Shown here one piece after another: positions 48,301 to 52,983 of a stretch of DNA of 64,000 nucleotides. Position 1 is the first letter of the stretch. Each line of letters opens with the position of its first letter. The stretch comes from Agapetus fuscipes. Its lineage: Eukaryota; Arthropoda; Insecta; Trichoptera; Glossosomatidae. The stretch lies in NCBI GenBank assembly GCA_951799405.1, contig OX637333.1, positions 12,647,960-12,711,959 on the forward strand, in the 5' to 3' direction. The notes beneath the pieces are model-generated. The model made no database searches and was not told the DNA's origin. It was given only the letters and a program-made list of their open reading frames with translations. Position numbers and translations under genes: made by a program.

Positions 48301-48341
48301 TCGTGGCGCTTCACCAGGGCCTCCACCGATTCCACGGAATC
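10935..48341 (-). CDS. Spectrin beta chain gene, likely beta-heavy (karst), internal 16 exons
   Basis: Sixteen minus-strand exons (listed separately) join into one 910-codon frame with no stop; every junction has GT donor, AG acceptor and matching phase. The product is about 8.6 spectrin repeats of roughly 106 residues: three-helix bundles rich in Leu, Glu, Ala and Arg, with the usual helix Trp residues (LQWVAERM, ESWLADRG, ENWIQEQM, EAWERLRT, FSWSQELR) and linker signatures such as LLRKHEGL and LKKHEAFE. Spectrins cross-link actin under the plasma membrane; beta-heavy chains pair with alpha-spectrin at the apical side of epithelia. Beta-heavy is favoured over alpha because insect alpha-spectrin is highly conserved and this chain is not, and because the stretch around RDLFSWSQEL and KAEHEAVKAEIEARE resembles karst as I recall it. 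No actin-binding CH, SH3 or PH domain is in view, so both ends lie outside the window. Spectrin: nearly certain; beta-heavy: probable. Confidence 0.88.
11156..11325. repeat. Imperfect inverted repeat in the intron between exons 15 and 16
   Basis: About 50-bp arms around GCAACAGATCCC (reverse strand near 11185; plus strand near 11295). The plus strand of the right arm can be read as KRKKPIADMVETPSKSSSD but has no start or gene context. Confidence 0.55.
11470..11561 (-). CDS. Spectrin exon 15 of 16
   Basis: Residues 842-872. Acceptor CCTTCCAG, donor GTAAAA. Two bases complete the Gly codon from exon 14; then STEVSPNSSVEEVDGQLKKH and EAFERLLNTQ, with the KKHEAFE repeat signature. Too short to show up as a long open frame; supported by splice sites, phase and homology. 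Confidence 0.86.
11562..12000. other. Start of the 13.8-kb intron, mostly unassigned
   Basis: Only a 5' fragment of family A (about 11671-11740, plus strand) is recognisable. Confidence 0.5.
12017..12943 (+). pseudogene. LINE reverse transcriptase, N-terminal half, mutated active site
   Basis: 308 codons with the ordered RT motifs: KSSGPDGIPA, PANYRPIAITS, YGFRRNRSSGDLL, motif A ALDISKAFDRVWH with its Asp, motif B GVPQGSVLSP, and motif C CYADNSTIH. Motif C should be YADD; here the second catalytic Asp is Asn, so the enzyme would be dead. The frame begins in the middle of the ORF (a TGA lies just upstream of 11980), consistent with 5' truncation. Ends artificially at the D insertion. Belongs to the CR1/Jockey superfamily by motif wording. 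Confidence 0.87.
13475..14620 (+). mobile_element. Foldback family B copy B1
   Basis: Starts TTTACTTTCTTGCTCTAGC, then GAGGTTTTCACGGAAATGAG and GTCCTGGTGCAGGAC; the other family-B end is at about 14252 (CTGCTATAAAGTAAAAA). Internal GGCAGCCATCTTGAATTTTC modules. With the following family-A copy it matches, inverted, 37310-38838. Confidence 0.75.
14617..14885 (-). mobile_element. Family A copy with 5' extension
   Basis: Minus-strand family A preceded by an 80-bp segment containing CAAGAGCCCTCTGCGAGG. The same combination occurs at 37310-37640, so both were copied as one block. Confidence 0.75.
14940..15304 (+). mobile_element. tRNA-derived SINE S3 with LINE-like tail
   Basis: Head contains a box-B-like GGTTGTGGATTCGGATCCCG; the 3' part (CCTCTGCGGCAC, ATAGACCCCTAGAGTCTTT, GGGAGTCTCCCGC) matches the 3' end of the LINE at 17262-17350. 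Ends in an uninterrupted A-run of about 50 (15255-15304), suggesting recent insertion. Confidence 0.8.
15762..15848 (+). mobile_element. LINE 3' end with GTTACA tail
   Basis: Contains GGCCACCCCTAGCGGAATGG and ends (GTTACA)n. Same 3' end as 26190-26330; both come from the GRGRPR-type LINE also seen at 8470-8920. A partial family A copy lies just before it (15596-15720). Confidence 0.7.
16332..16347. promoter_or_regulatory. 16-bp palindrome with CRE core
   Basis: GGTGTGACGTCACACC, a perfect palindrome around the CREB-type TGACGTCA site, inside element D. No promoter or transcript is evident nearby. Confidence 0.4.
16610..17317 (+). pseudogene. LINE reverse transcriptase, C-terminal half
   Basis: Continues the LINE frame after element D: NVSLSNHEH, an in-frame TGA, LLGVSLSSELKYHDAIESRT, then HPIIEYGSHLWCGMSKKLSD and VQRRAVRLINDP, the thumb/C-terminal motifs of CR1/Jockey-type RTs. 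Only the section from 16796 is open without interruption. The stop at 17317 is probably the true C-terminus because the 3' UTR and poly-A follow. Confidence 0.85.
17441..17687 (-). mobile_element. Family A copy
   Basis: Nearly full-length minus-strand copy between the LINE poly-A and the pseudogene at 17690. Confidence 0.85.
17690..19560 (+). pseudogene. Decayed multicopy arthropod gene (GCDG/TDQQYLY family)
   Basis: Recognisable in pieces on the plus strand: KVKHRWIWLF and IKETGSIYVGYV, AIDCDGPKVNSGKNGGIIRL (18049-18110), then after a frameshift RPLQWIVCKLRMNELSI; TDQQYLYDFVSAV at about 18850 and QILHARWLKRAN at about 18935; and YFWDSENMSLTMITGKNKHI at about 19170. These follow, in order, a family I recall as repeated, uncharacterised and possibly mobile in aphids and other arthropods (CDGTNVNTG ... 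RPLQW ... TDQQYLY ... HARWL). Many stops and shifts; also split by a family A insertion (18531-18786). Function unknown. Confidence 0.6.
18531..18786 (-). mobile_element. Family A insertion with 12-bp target duplication
   Basis: Flanked by GCCTAGTAAAAT at 18519-18530 and 18787-18798. Removing it reconnects the pseudogene frame. This variable-length duplication is the mark of target-primed retroposition. Confidence 0.88.
20127..20380 (-). mobile_element. Family A insertion in B2 with 6-bp target duplication
   Basis: Flanked by GGCTGC at 20121-20126 and 20381-20386. Related B copies (for example 39480) read straight through this point. Tail is a TAATC array (reverse strand GATTA). Confidence 0.88.
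21400..22709 (+). repeat. Two 651-bp tandem units inside B2
   Basis: GGGATCAATGATAATACTGC recurs at 22032 and 22683; the intervening text repeats with few differences. Confidence 0.8.
23383..23564 (-). mobile_element. Half copy of the GGGGCTATT MITE
   Basis: Contains CGTGGGCTCAACCGACGACT and ends GGCTATT (reverse strand), matching the TIR of the intact MITE at 29547-29787; the other TIR is missing. Confidence 0.65.
23627..23925 (-). mobile_element. SINE S3, second copy
   Basis: Reverse strand shows box-B-like GGTTTGAATCCCGGCGGAG and the same LINE-type tail GAGTCTCCCGCACAGGATTT as 14940-15304, ending in an A-run. Confidence 0.8.
24340..24670 (-). pseudogene. piggyBac transposase C-terminal relic
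   Basis: Minus strand reads LAKPNIIRRKNSMVRFHKQQ, then RICRFCPYN, a stop, and TIVCLICQKTVCASH. The CxxCP ... CxxCxKxVCxxH arrangement is the zinc-binding tail of piggyBac-family transposases. No upstream catalytic part found, and no clear TTAA-flanked ends. Confidence 0.6.
24671..25362. other. Unassigned intron DNA
   Basis: AT-rich apart from a CpG-rich patch at 24905-25065. No gene or known repeat end seen. Confidence 0.4.
25363..25525 (-). CDS. Spectrin exon 14 of 16
   Basis: Residues 788-841 plus one base of a Gly codon. Acceptor GTTCCAG, donor GTAAGC. Encodes EIEEKCAALFEERQRLHAAW, DLQFFLRDAKQLLHL and HEAAL. It is followed by a 13.8-kb intron full of transposable elements, the largest complete intron in view. 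Confidence 0.88.
25590..25835 (+). pseudogene. L2/CR1-like LINE C-terminal relic
   Basis: Reads SVLNVAARLIFGMSKFYHIT, PVLKELHW, ERVVYPMCLMVLQALNGKAH and SYLAMF, the wording of L2/CR1-type RT C-termini. Degenerate; begins just beyond spectrin exon 14. Confidence 0.65.
26190..26330 (+). mobile_element. GRGRPR-type LINE 3' end
   Basis: Remnant MKKVMDIKELKEV followed by GGCCACCCCTAGCGGAATGG and a GTTACA array. Confidence 0.7.
26340..28694. other. Intron DNA without recognised elements
   Basis: AT-rich; no gene seen. Near 28590-28650 GCACAAAAATGTGCACACCG is followed by a similar GCACAAATATGTGCACACCG 45 bp on. Confidence 0.5.
28695..28895 (-). CDS. Spectrin exon 13 of 16
   Basis: Residues 721-787, phase 0 at both ends. 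Acceptor CATGTAG, donor GTGAAT. Encodes VRDLFSWSQELRNGMK, then the charged KAEHEAVKAEIEARETTF and ANHPDSQ. This is the segment that most resembles beta-heavy spectrin. A SINE (28943-29165) lies about 50 bp upstream of the acceptor. Confidence 0.88.
28943..29165 (+). mobile_element. tRNA-like SINE S2, diverged copy
   Basis: Shares GATAACTTCGACCCTGGTTC-like sequence, CTTCTGCTTTCG and the 3' GGTTGATGCATTGCATTTCT with the better copy at 40830-41042. Box B is degraded. Confidence 0.65.
29404..29504. repeat. 22-bp inverted repeat
   Basis: ACTTTGTTTTAGATTACTTT and its complement AAAGTAATCTAAAACAAAGT, about 55 bp apart. Confidence 0.9.
29547..29787. mobile_element. MITE with about 57-bp TIRs (GGGGCTATT family)
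   Basis: Left end GGGGCTATTCTTAGACATTT; the right end is its complement with few changes, both running on through GAGCCCACGCTTTGACAAAC. About 240 bp, non-coding. Ends about 60 bp from spectrin exon 12. No clear target duplication. Confidence 0.8.
29845..30018 (-). CDS. Spectrin exon 12 of 16
   Basis: Residues 663-720, phase 0 at both ends. Acceptor ATCCCCAG, donor GTAAGA. Encodes VLSEDAARLQQLYPGSNAAQ, EAWERLRTAAAAHRERL and DLHRFLAQ. Joins exon 11 in frame as EAHTQ-VLSED, which identifies the true donor of exon 11. Confidence 0.87.
30141..30660 (-). repeat. 158-160 bp tandem repeat of spectrin exon 11 end and splice donor
   Basis: The motif TTGGACAG recurs at 30145, 30305, 30463 and 30621. 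Each full unit holds about 120 bp from the end of exon 11 plus 38 bp of intron with the GTAAAC donor. The two downstream copies are almost identical to each other but have a 2-bp deletion (or its equivalent) and a TAA or TAG in the exon frame, so they are pseudo-exon fragments. Confidence 0.9.
30538..30775 (-). CDS. Spectrin exon 11 of 16 (3' end tandemly duplicated)
   Basis: Residues 583-662, ending in phase 0. Acceptor TTTAG directly before GGAATC, donor GTAAAC. Encodes ESWQRLVEQMGARAERL and HALALLRKHEGLDNDLLALE. The last about 120 coding bases plus 38 intron bases are repeated in tandem in the following intron (30141-30537), so two further GTAAAC donors follow. The extra copies carry in-frame stops and lack an acceptor. 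The upper copy joined to unique sequence (30617-30775) is the intact exon. Confidence 0.87.
30989..31230. mobile_element. SPIN-like hAT MITE with 8-bp target duplication
   Basis: Reverse-strand end CAGCGTTTTTCAACCTGTGG then GTCGCGACCCCC; left end CCTTTTCAACCTTTTTCATG then ACACGACCCCCC. Flanked by AGATAGAA at 30981-30988 and 31231-31238. These ends resemble SPIN/Charlie-type hAT families; the left terminus seems to lack a few bases. Confidence 0.82.
31740..32095 (+). repeat. Degenerate tandem repeat of about 50 bp
   Basis: About seven diverged units around TGGTCACAATTGGTTACAAG and TTGATGTTTTGT. Confidence 0.7.
32096..33506. other. Intron DNA without recognised elements
   Basis: Only a short reverse-strand match to SINE S2 near 33195-33245 is seen; otherwise no gene or repeat recognised. 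Confidence 0.4.
33507..33652 (-). CDS. Spectrin exon 10 of 16
   Basis: Residues 535-582 plus two bases of a Gly codon. Acceptor CTTCCCAG, donor GTAAAT. Encodes ILKSKFDELRHRVETGAERF and DIERRQEQL, helices B and C. The perfect 18-bp tandem repeat at 33755 lies only about 100 bp upstream of its acceptor. Confidence 0.87.
33755..34078 (+). repeat. 18-bp satellite, 18 perfect units
   Basis: Unit CAATTATGTGGTGCATAA repeats 18 times without a visible error. Because 18 is divisible by 3, it yields artefactual open frames on both strands (MHHIIV repeats). Not a gene. Confidence 0.97.
34241..34484 (-). mobile_element. tRNA-derived SINE S1 copy
   Basis: Reverse strand: TAGCTCAGTTGGTAGAAT (box A), a decayed box B, GGCAAGGTTTACTCAGCCTT, and the tail GCAAGAAGCTACACCGTATG. 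Confidence 0.78.
34657..34759 (-). CDS. Spectrin exon 9 of 16
   Basis: Residues 500-534, ending in phase 0. Acceptor TTGTCCAG, donor GTAAGA. Encodes RHEYLAESEELENWIQEQM and SSEDYGQDYEHLV: a helix A with the conserved Trp followed by the linker typical of spectrin repeats. Too short to stand out as an open frame; found from splice sites and phase. Confidence 0.86.
34760..36282. other. Intron DNA; partial family B end
   Basis: 35716-35805 carries CTGGTGCCGGACAACG and GACAGCTATAAAGTAAAAA, a family B end. Nothing else recognised; a 106-codon plus-strand frame at 35366-35686 lacks recognisable motifs. Confidence 0.5.
36283..36470 (-). CDS. Spectrin exon 8 of 16
   Basis: Residues 438-499 plus two bases of an Arg codon. 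Acceptor TTCTTCAG, donor GTAAAG. Opens AIELELDTYEAIISEMGHRA and ends KALLESMC. The phase pattern (0 in, 2 bases out) equals that of exon 5, supporting the paralogous relation of these two exons. The 3.6-kb intron before it holds two foldback elements. Confidence 0.88.
37310..38838 (-). mobile_element. Foldback family B copy B5 with family A
   Basis: Inverted relative of 13475-14885. Holds a 5'-extended family A copy (37310-37640, plus strand) and, after 37660, B modules ending CTTTATAGCAAGAAAGTAAA. It abuts B4 directly. Confidence 0.75.
38862..39912 (-). mobile_element. Foldback family B copy B4
   Basis: Runs from ATTGTACAGTGGCTGCACAT to CCTTCGGACTGCTATAAAGT, with the CGGACGGACGG microsatellite and GTCCTGGTGCAGGAC near the end. 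Internally deleted relative to B2 and B3. Confidence 0.78.
40118..40336 (-). CDS. Spectrin exon 7 of 16
   Basis: Residues 365-437, phase 0 at both ends. Acceptor TTTGCAG, donor GTGAGC. Contains EQAWSQLEEAMSGR and the helix A segment DALDVESWLADRGA with the conserved Trp, ending in MQLLTRHK. The opposite strand and one other minus frame are also open over this GC-rich exon; those are shadows. Confidence 0.88.
40830..41042 (+). mobile_element. tRNA-derived SINE S2, poly-A beside a splice donor
   Basis: Contains box B GGTTCGAATCCCG, then GATAACTTCGACCCTGGTTC and CTTCTGCTTTCGCATGAAG; ends in an A-run whose end is about 8 bp from the donor of spectrin exon 6. Confidence 0.8.
41051..41276 (-). CDS. 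Spectrin exon 6 of 16
   Basis: Residues 289-364. Acceptor CCGCTAG, donor GTGACA. Begins FHKFKFSLAAELQWVAERMG and ends in a polyglutamine-like MQQQQQDKDK. The donor is followed almost at once by a T-run on the coding strand, which is the poly-A tail of a SINE inserted in the opposite orientation (40830-41042). Confidence 0.88.
41576..41960 (+). repeat. 165-173 bp tandem repeat, about 2.4 units
   Basis: ATCAGCTGTTCACCTGCGGC at about 41576 and 41741 and a diverged copy at 41914, with CATGATAGGTCGCCAAAT-type text between. Confidence 0.8.
42300..42531 (-). mobile_element. Family A, diverged copy
   Basis: Minus strand; starts TTGACGTATAGGTCGGTATG. The oldest-looking of three clustered copies. Confidence 0.7.
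42545..42796 (-). mobile_element. Family A copy
   Basis: Minus strand, from CCTTGACTTATAGGTGAG to a GATTAGATTAG tail. Confidence 0.82.
42903..43130 (+). mobile_element. Family A copy
   Basis: Plus strand, starting CCTTGTCTTGTAGGTTGATA; convergent with the two preceding copies. Confidence 0.78.
43131..43883. other. Intron DNA without recognised elements
   Basis: Mixed base composition; a CpG-bearing stretch at 43340-43440 (ACGTACCGTCGACGGTAAC) resembles MITE ends but no partner was found. Confidence 0.4.
43884..44074 (-). CDS. Spectrin exon 5 of 16
   Basis: Residues 226-288 plus two bases of an Arg codon. Acceptor ATTTCAG, donor GTACAA. Opens AVELEISQWETRVSEL, nearly parallel to the AIELELDTYEAIISEM opening of exon 8, suggesting an ancient duplication of a repeat with conserved exon structure. 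Separated from exon 4 by only 276 bp, the shortest intron here. Confidence 0.88.
44351..44614 (-). CDS. Spectrin exon 4 of 16
   Basis: Residues 138-225, phase 0 at both ends. Acceptor AATTCCAG, donor GTGGGC. The longest exon in the window and very GC-rich, coding runs of Ala and Arg (RALRQAAAQRGHARAAQDAR) that contrast sharply with the AT-rich introns. Ends in LRTCKELLNKHQ, where the next repeat begins. One conserved Trp in RARWGALR. Confidence 0.88.
44787..45051. mobile_element. MITE with about 47-bp inverted ends
   Basis: ATCTGTGGTAAGATGGCTAT near 44790 and its complement at 45030-45051, both continuing through ATATGTGACATTTT. Lies directly before a LINE relic. Confidence 0.8.
45053..45535 (+). 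pseudogene. L2/CR1-like LINE C-terminal relic
   Basis: Across several frames: LFDRLQMAFNAAARAI, ELHWLRVRERVEFQLCLTVQ, RALNGTAPPCLAEL, NKVMVPNRANTSNFADRS and LPPPSERD. These are in the order of L2/CR1-type RT C-termini. At least two frameshifts and several stops. Confidence 0.72.
45598..45628. repeat. 12-bp inverted repeat
   Basis: CTACATAACAGG / CCTGTTATGTAG with a 7-bp spacer; hairpin-forming. Confidence 0.9.
45955..46260 (+). mobile_element. tRNA-derived SINE S1, best copy
   Basis: Box A TAGCTCAGAAGGTAGAG and box B GGTTCGAATCCC at proper spacing, then the S1 body and the tail GCAAGAAGTTACACTGTATG. The head looks like a tRNA but runs on into SINE sequence, so it is not a tRNA gene. Confidence 0.88.
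46414..46507 (-). CDS. Spectrin exon 3 of 16
   Basis: Residues 106-137, ending in phase 0 at NVTN. Acceptor TTTTCAG, donor GTAAGT (perfect consensus). Contains LERKLQKHEAFERELHANEG, the diagnostic spectrin KHEAFE motif. At 94 nt it is one of the shortest exons in the gene. Confidence 0.87.
46508..47542. other. Intron 2 DNA
   Basis: A 5' fragment of family A (46696-46725) only; the rest unassigned. Confidence 0.4.
47543..47719 (-). CDS. Spectrin exon 2 of 16
   Basis: Residues 47-105. Acceptor TATCCAG, donor GTAAGA. The first base completes a Lys codon begun in exon 1, and the last two bases (CG) start an Arg codon finished by exon 3, giving DQSYR-DLSNL across the junction. Starts ILARRDQVCDRR and carries DDLDAFIQDKM, the start of a new repeat helix A. 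The usual Trp of this position is Phe here. Confidence 0.87.
47905..48055 (+). mobile_element. Family A, 3' part
   Basis: From TTATGTTCACTTGAGGTTTG to the tail TTTGCAACTTAGATCATAG; 5' half missing. Confidence 0.7.
48202..48341 (-). CDS. Spectrin exon 1 of 16 (window numbering)
   Basis: Codes for residues 1-46 of the visible chain plus two bases of codon 47. Acceptor TTTCCAG lies just above 48341 and donor GTCAGT just below 48202. Contains EALVKRHEDFESTL, a typical helix B to C segment, and ends in HYAVP. Starts in phase 0, so the preceding exon outside the window should end on a whole codon. The 482-bp intron below it is nearly repeat-free except for a partial 250-bp-repeat copy (47905-48055). 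Confidence 0.87.
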
Positions 48342-49296
48342 CTGGAAACAAAGGAAGGTTGAAAAAATTGGTGATATGATTACAACTAGACATGCCACAA
48401 ACATTCAGTAAAAAATGATTAAGACCCCATAGAGTGAATATGTCCAAAACGGTGTTCTGGGTTTTAAATGAGCATTATGTTTACTTTATTTTAAAAATCT
48501 GTTACTGTCAGAATAAAATAAAGAAATGTAAAATTTACAGATTACCTGTTTCCAAAAAAATTATAAGTTATTTGAATTCTGTCAAAATGAACACAAACTT
48601 ATGAAATATTACGAAATAATGCTATTATACAAAAAATATATACAAATGGTAAGTTTATAAGGCAAACTAAAAATTGCCAGCATTTTTTTTTGTGATTATG
48701 CATGTGAATTTTACAAAAAAAAATATAAAAAAACAGCTTCGAAAATTCCATACAAATTTGTTAGGCAAAAAGCTACAAAATAAAAGCAGCGGTTTATTTG
48801 GTTTCACCGTCATTCGAGCTTGAGATGCAGAGCTGAGAGCACGTCCCATTGTCTAATAAATTTCCGGCGCGCAAGCTTACACATATAATATACACCCCAA
48901 TTTTGATGTGTATGTGAATCCACTGGCTCACGCATCAGGGTCGCAATCTTTAACTTAAATATTTTTTTCTTGATTTAAAAAAATATATATGGATAGTTTT
49001 GGAGTTACGGCATCCTTTTTTAAAAAATAGATTTGTGAATAAAAATGGTCTTCACAAACTAATTTTGTCTGGCTAGAAAAATAACGCCGCAAGAAGTTAC
49101 ACTATATGTGTAGCTTATTTAAGTTGAGTTGATTATATTTTTGTGTTCCTTAAGACTCTACCTGCCAAATTTGCTCGTGATTTTTGCTCAAAACGCAAAA
49201 ATATCTTATTTGAAATAAAATTTCAAAATAGACATCAACTTACGCAAGGTAATTTACAAAAAGCAACGATTTTAACACAACATATCAAACACTTGT
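48342..49296. other. Intron DNA upstream of spectrin exon 1
   Basis: Only an S1 tail fragment (49085-49115, GCAAGAAGTTACACTATATG) recognised. No spectrin exon found between here and 64000. Confidence 0.5.
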
Positions 49297-51396
49297 AATG
49301 CAAAACAAAATAAATTGTACAGTGGACTGCACAGGACTTTATAGCACAAAATACGGTCATGTTTTAGGTCATAGCCAATTTTCAGAACAAAACATTTAGT
49401 TGTGTGTAAGTAATGAAGCTAATCTTTTTAAGCAATCGTCTTTTTGCAGTATTATCATTGATCCCGTTTGTATCAAAACTAACACTTTGTTTGGTGGGTA
49501 CCTATACTTTTCATTGATATTTTGAAAAGTTATGATTGATTATTATATGGGTACAACTTACTAGATTTTAAGACTCGTAGCCTAGTATTTTATCTTAGGC
49601 GTATTAGTACCAAGAATATTACAATTATTTTTGTATTAAAATTTGTCACTTTGTATGGTGGCTACACCTTATAATATTTATTTGAAAAAAGTAATGATTA
49701 ATATATGTAGGTATATATAAGAGCTTTTCAATTGTAGAACATTATTTTTTAGTTAACCCGTTCTCTGCCGGGAAAATTTAAAATATTGTTTTCTCTTGTA
49801 TGGCAACCCCCAAAACAATGAGTATTAAGAGGCAATGCTTATTGTTGTTTTATAGCAATTGATTGAGCGGATTGTTATGTAGGTTTATTTATGGGTATTA
49901 GACGTTTTGCTACCAAAAATATTACAATAATTTTTTGTATGAAAATTTGTCACTTTGTATGGTGGCTATACTTTATAATATTTTTTTGAAAAAAGTAATG
50001 ATTCATGTATGTAGGTATATATAATAGCTTTTCAATTGTAGAACATTATTTTTTAGTTAGCCCTTTCTCTGCCGAGATTTTTTTTTTTTTTTTTTTTGTA
50101 TGGCAGCCCCCAAAACAAAGAAAATTATGAGGCAATGGTTATTGTTGTTACATAGCAGTATTATAATGACGATTATGCAAAAAAAATAAAGAAAATCGTA
50201 GGAGCCGTTTTTGAGAAAATCTCATTTGAAACTTTCAGCTGTTCGGAAGCCATCTTGAATTTTCTAAAATTTGAAAAATGTTTCACTATGAATTATAGTG
50301 ATAAAAAAGTTTTTTCTGATAAAGTTAAGAAACATAAAAGTTTTTTGCGTTTTGATGGGTTTTTGTAGCCTTTTAATTTCAATTTTTGATATCATGTGAA
50401 CGGCCCTTTATGTTTTTATTTGTAAAAAAAATATTTAATTTTTATATAGAATTTAATGTTACGTATAATATTGTACAACATATCTTTTTTGTCACCGCTT
50501 TCACTTCTGAGAAAATCACAATTGTTTATTTTTTTCATAGACGCCGATTAGCAAAAATGTTGCCATAACTAAATTTGATAAGAATGTATCAAGCAACTAC
50601 TTAACTGAAAATTTAAAAAAAAACGTTAGAGCCGTTTTTGAGAAAATCGCATTTGAAGTTTTCTCCTCTTTGGAAGCCATCTTGAATTCTCAAAATAGTG
50701 AAAAACAAATTATAGTACAAAAAAGTTTATAAATTTTTCTTTCTTGTGAACCTAAAAAAAGTTTTACAAAATTGCGTTTTTATGGGTCTTTTTAATATTT
50801 TCGATGAAAATTTTGAGATCGTGTAAACGGTACTTTAAGTAAAAAAATTTTTAAAGTTTTCTTTAAATTTTTGTAGAAATTAATATTGCGCGTAATATTG
50901 TGGAACATTTTTTTTTTGTCAACCCAGCCATTTCCGCGATAATCACAATCGTTTTTTTCTTTCATATGGCAACTCATAGACGCAGGTTGAGAAGAGTGTT
51001 GCCATAACAAATTTTCTTCGCGACAATCTAAGCAACGACCACACTGAAATTTTAAAGAAAATCGTTAGAGCCGTTTTTGAGAAAAGTGCAATTTTATGTT
51101 TTTTTTGCATGGCAGCCATCTTGAATTTTCAGGGTGGTGCCATGCCAGTCGGCCCATCAAAATCTGTGGTTGTCAATTCCCTAAATCCAAAAATTGGTGT
51201 CTCTACGATCAGTAGTTCCGGCTGGGACATACATACATCCATACGGACGGACGGACGGACGGACAGGTTCGACAAATTAGGTTTTTTTGCATGTCCTGGT
51301 GCAGGACAACTCATTTCCGTTGAAACCTCATTTTTTTTTTTTCGGACGAATACAATACTTTATAACAGTTCCTTCGGACTGCTATAAAGTAAAAAC
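49297..51396 (-). mobile_element. Foldback family B copy B3
   Basis: From GTACAGTGGACTGCACAGGA to the hairpin end ACTTTATAACAGT ... ACTGCTATAAAGT (51354-51391). Inverted relative of B2, without the 651-bp duplication and without the family A insertion. Confidence 0.8.
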
Positions 51397-51689
51397 ATTT
51401 TTTTTACCAAGTACAGATAGTTTGTATACAGACCTTTTTCGGTTGATCTGGTACAAATAAGAACGGGACAACAATATTGTTGTCTCCATCTTTAAAACAC
51501 ACTTCTAGTCTACAGGGTCGGTTCTGGATAACAACAACAAAAGAGTTTTTATATTTTCTTATGAATAATTAAAACAATACCACTAATTTAAACTTTTAGA
51601 ATTGTAATCTAAGCAACCCCCTTAATAACTAAAGCATGAGTTTTCAATATTCTTTGGTTTTTTATTTTATTATTTTTAGTTTTAGTATT

Positions 51690-51935
51690 TCCTTGACTTA
51701 TAGGTTGGTATGCGGCTGACCACCCATACTGTAAAAAGTGGTTCACTTTGCCAATGTCACCCCTGTTTTAGGGAAGGACGGCAAGAGTTGCAGGGCTTAT
51801 GTACATTTGAGATTGGGTTTTTATATTGTAGGTCCACATGTGGCATGTGTTAGCGCGAAATTATACATGTCAGCTTGTGGGAATGCATTTCATATAAATC
51901 TTAAATGATATATATCTTTTCAGCTTAGATTAGAT
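51690..51935 (+). mobile_element. Family A copy
   Basis: Full-length plus-strand copy with a GATTAG tail. Confidence 0.85.
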
Positions 51936-51952
51936 TAGTTTTAGTATACTTT

Positions 51953-52126
51953 CTTGACTTATAGGTTGGTATGAGGCTGACCACCCATACTGTAAAAAAT
52001 GGTTCAATTTGCCAATGTCACTCCTGTTTCAGAGAAGGTCGGCAAGAGTTGCAGGGCTTATGTTCTTTTGAGATAAGGTTTTACATTGTAGGTTCATATG
52101 CCCCATGTTTAAGCGCGAACTTTTGT
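51953..52126 (+). mobile_element. Family A copy cut by minisatellite
   Basis: Plus strand; reads normally up to AAGCGCGAACTT and then passes into the 15-bp minisatellite at 52127. Confidence 0.82.
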
Positions 52127-52218
52127 CGGGGAACATTTTGTAGGTGGACATTTTTTCGGTGGACATTCTGTCGGTGGACATTCTGTCGGTGGATATTTTG
52201 TCGGTGGACATTTTGTCG

Positions 52219-52983
52219 GGGGTAGGGCATGGAATACCGGAATAATTTTCATACCGGTATTGATACCGGTATTGAAATTTCAAATACCGGTATACCGAAA
52301 TTTCGGTATTTTTTCGGTATTTTATTAAATACTGCTAATTAGTGGTTAAATGATGCCAAGAACGATTAGTAAGTCATTAAAGCAGTTTTCTACTCTATTT
52401 GTCAGAAACACTCGAACTATTGATCAACTCCCTAAAAACCATTTATTGAGTTATTATAGTTAAGGTAATACTTACATAATAAAATACGTTATTTGATCCA
52501 ATAATTATTTATGTTGTTTTAATGGCACAAACATCACAATCAAATTGGAATTAAAAGCAGTCTTACTCTCTAATGATATGAAATCATGCAACGAGAATTT
52601 CTTATATAGCGTAATTAAATAAAGCAAAATATAGGCGCAGGCGCAATCAACTTAAATTTATTTATCAGGGAGATCGCGTTTGTTGTAAAATCGTGCAAAG
52701 AAAACATAACGCGTCCAAACTTGCGTCATTGAGAGATGATCTTATTTTGTGACATATGTAACTTGCAGCTGAAAATGCCCTTTCTGACTCAACGCTCGTG
52801 GGTGGAATGCTTAAGAGGTTCTATCGAGCGTTCTGAATAGTCTTTAAACACCTTTGCAATAATAATTGATAACTTTTTACGAAATACCGAAATACCGGTA
52901 TTATATTCCTTAAATACCGGTTTCAAAATACCGAAAATAACAGTCGGTATACCAGTATTTCGGTATACCGGTATCCATGCCCA
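52219..52983 (-). mobile_element. hAT-like element in the minisatellite
   Basis: Ends TAGGGCATGGAATACCGG and, on the reverse strand, TTGGGCATGGATACCGG, with many ACCGGTAT repeats just inside. GTCGGGGG stands on both sides (left 52210-52218 region, right 52986-52993), an 8-bp duplication as expected for hAT. Carries a transposase C-terminus. Confidence 0.8.
52665..52811 (-). pseudogene. hAT transposase C-terminal dimerisation segment
   Basis: Reads IPPTSVESERAFSAASYICH, KIRSSLNDASLDALCFL, then a stop. SVESERAFS is the signature of the hAT dimerisation domain. The rest of the transposase is missing. Confidence 0.82.
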
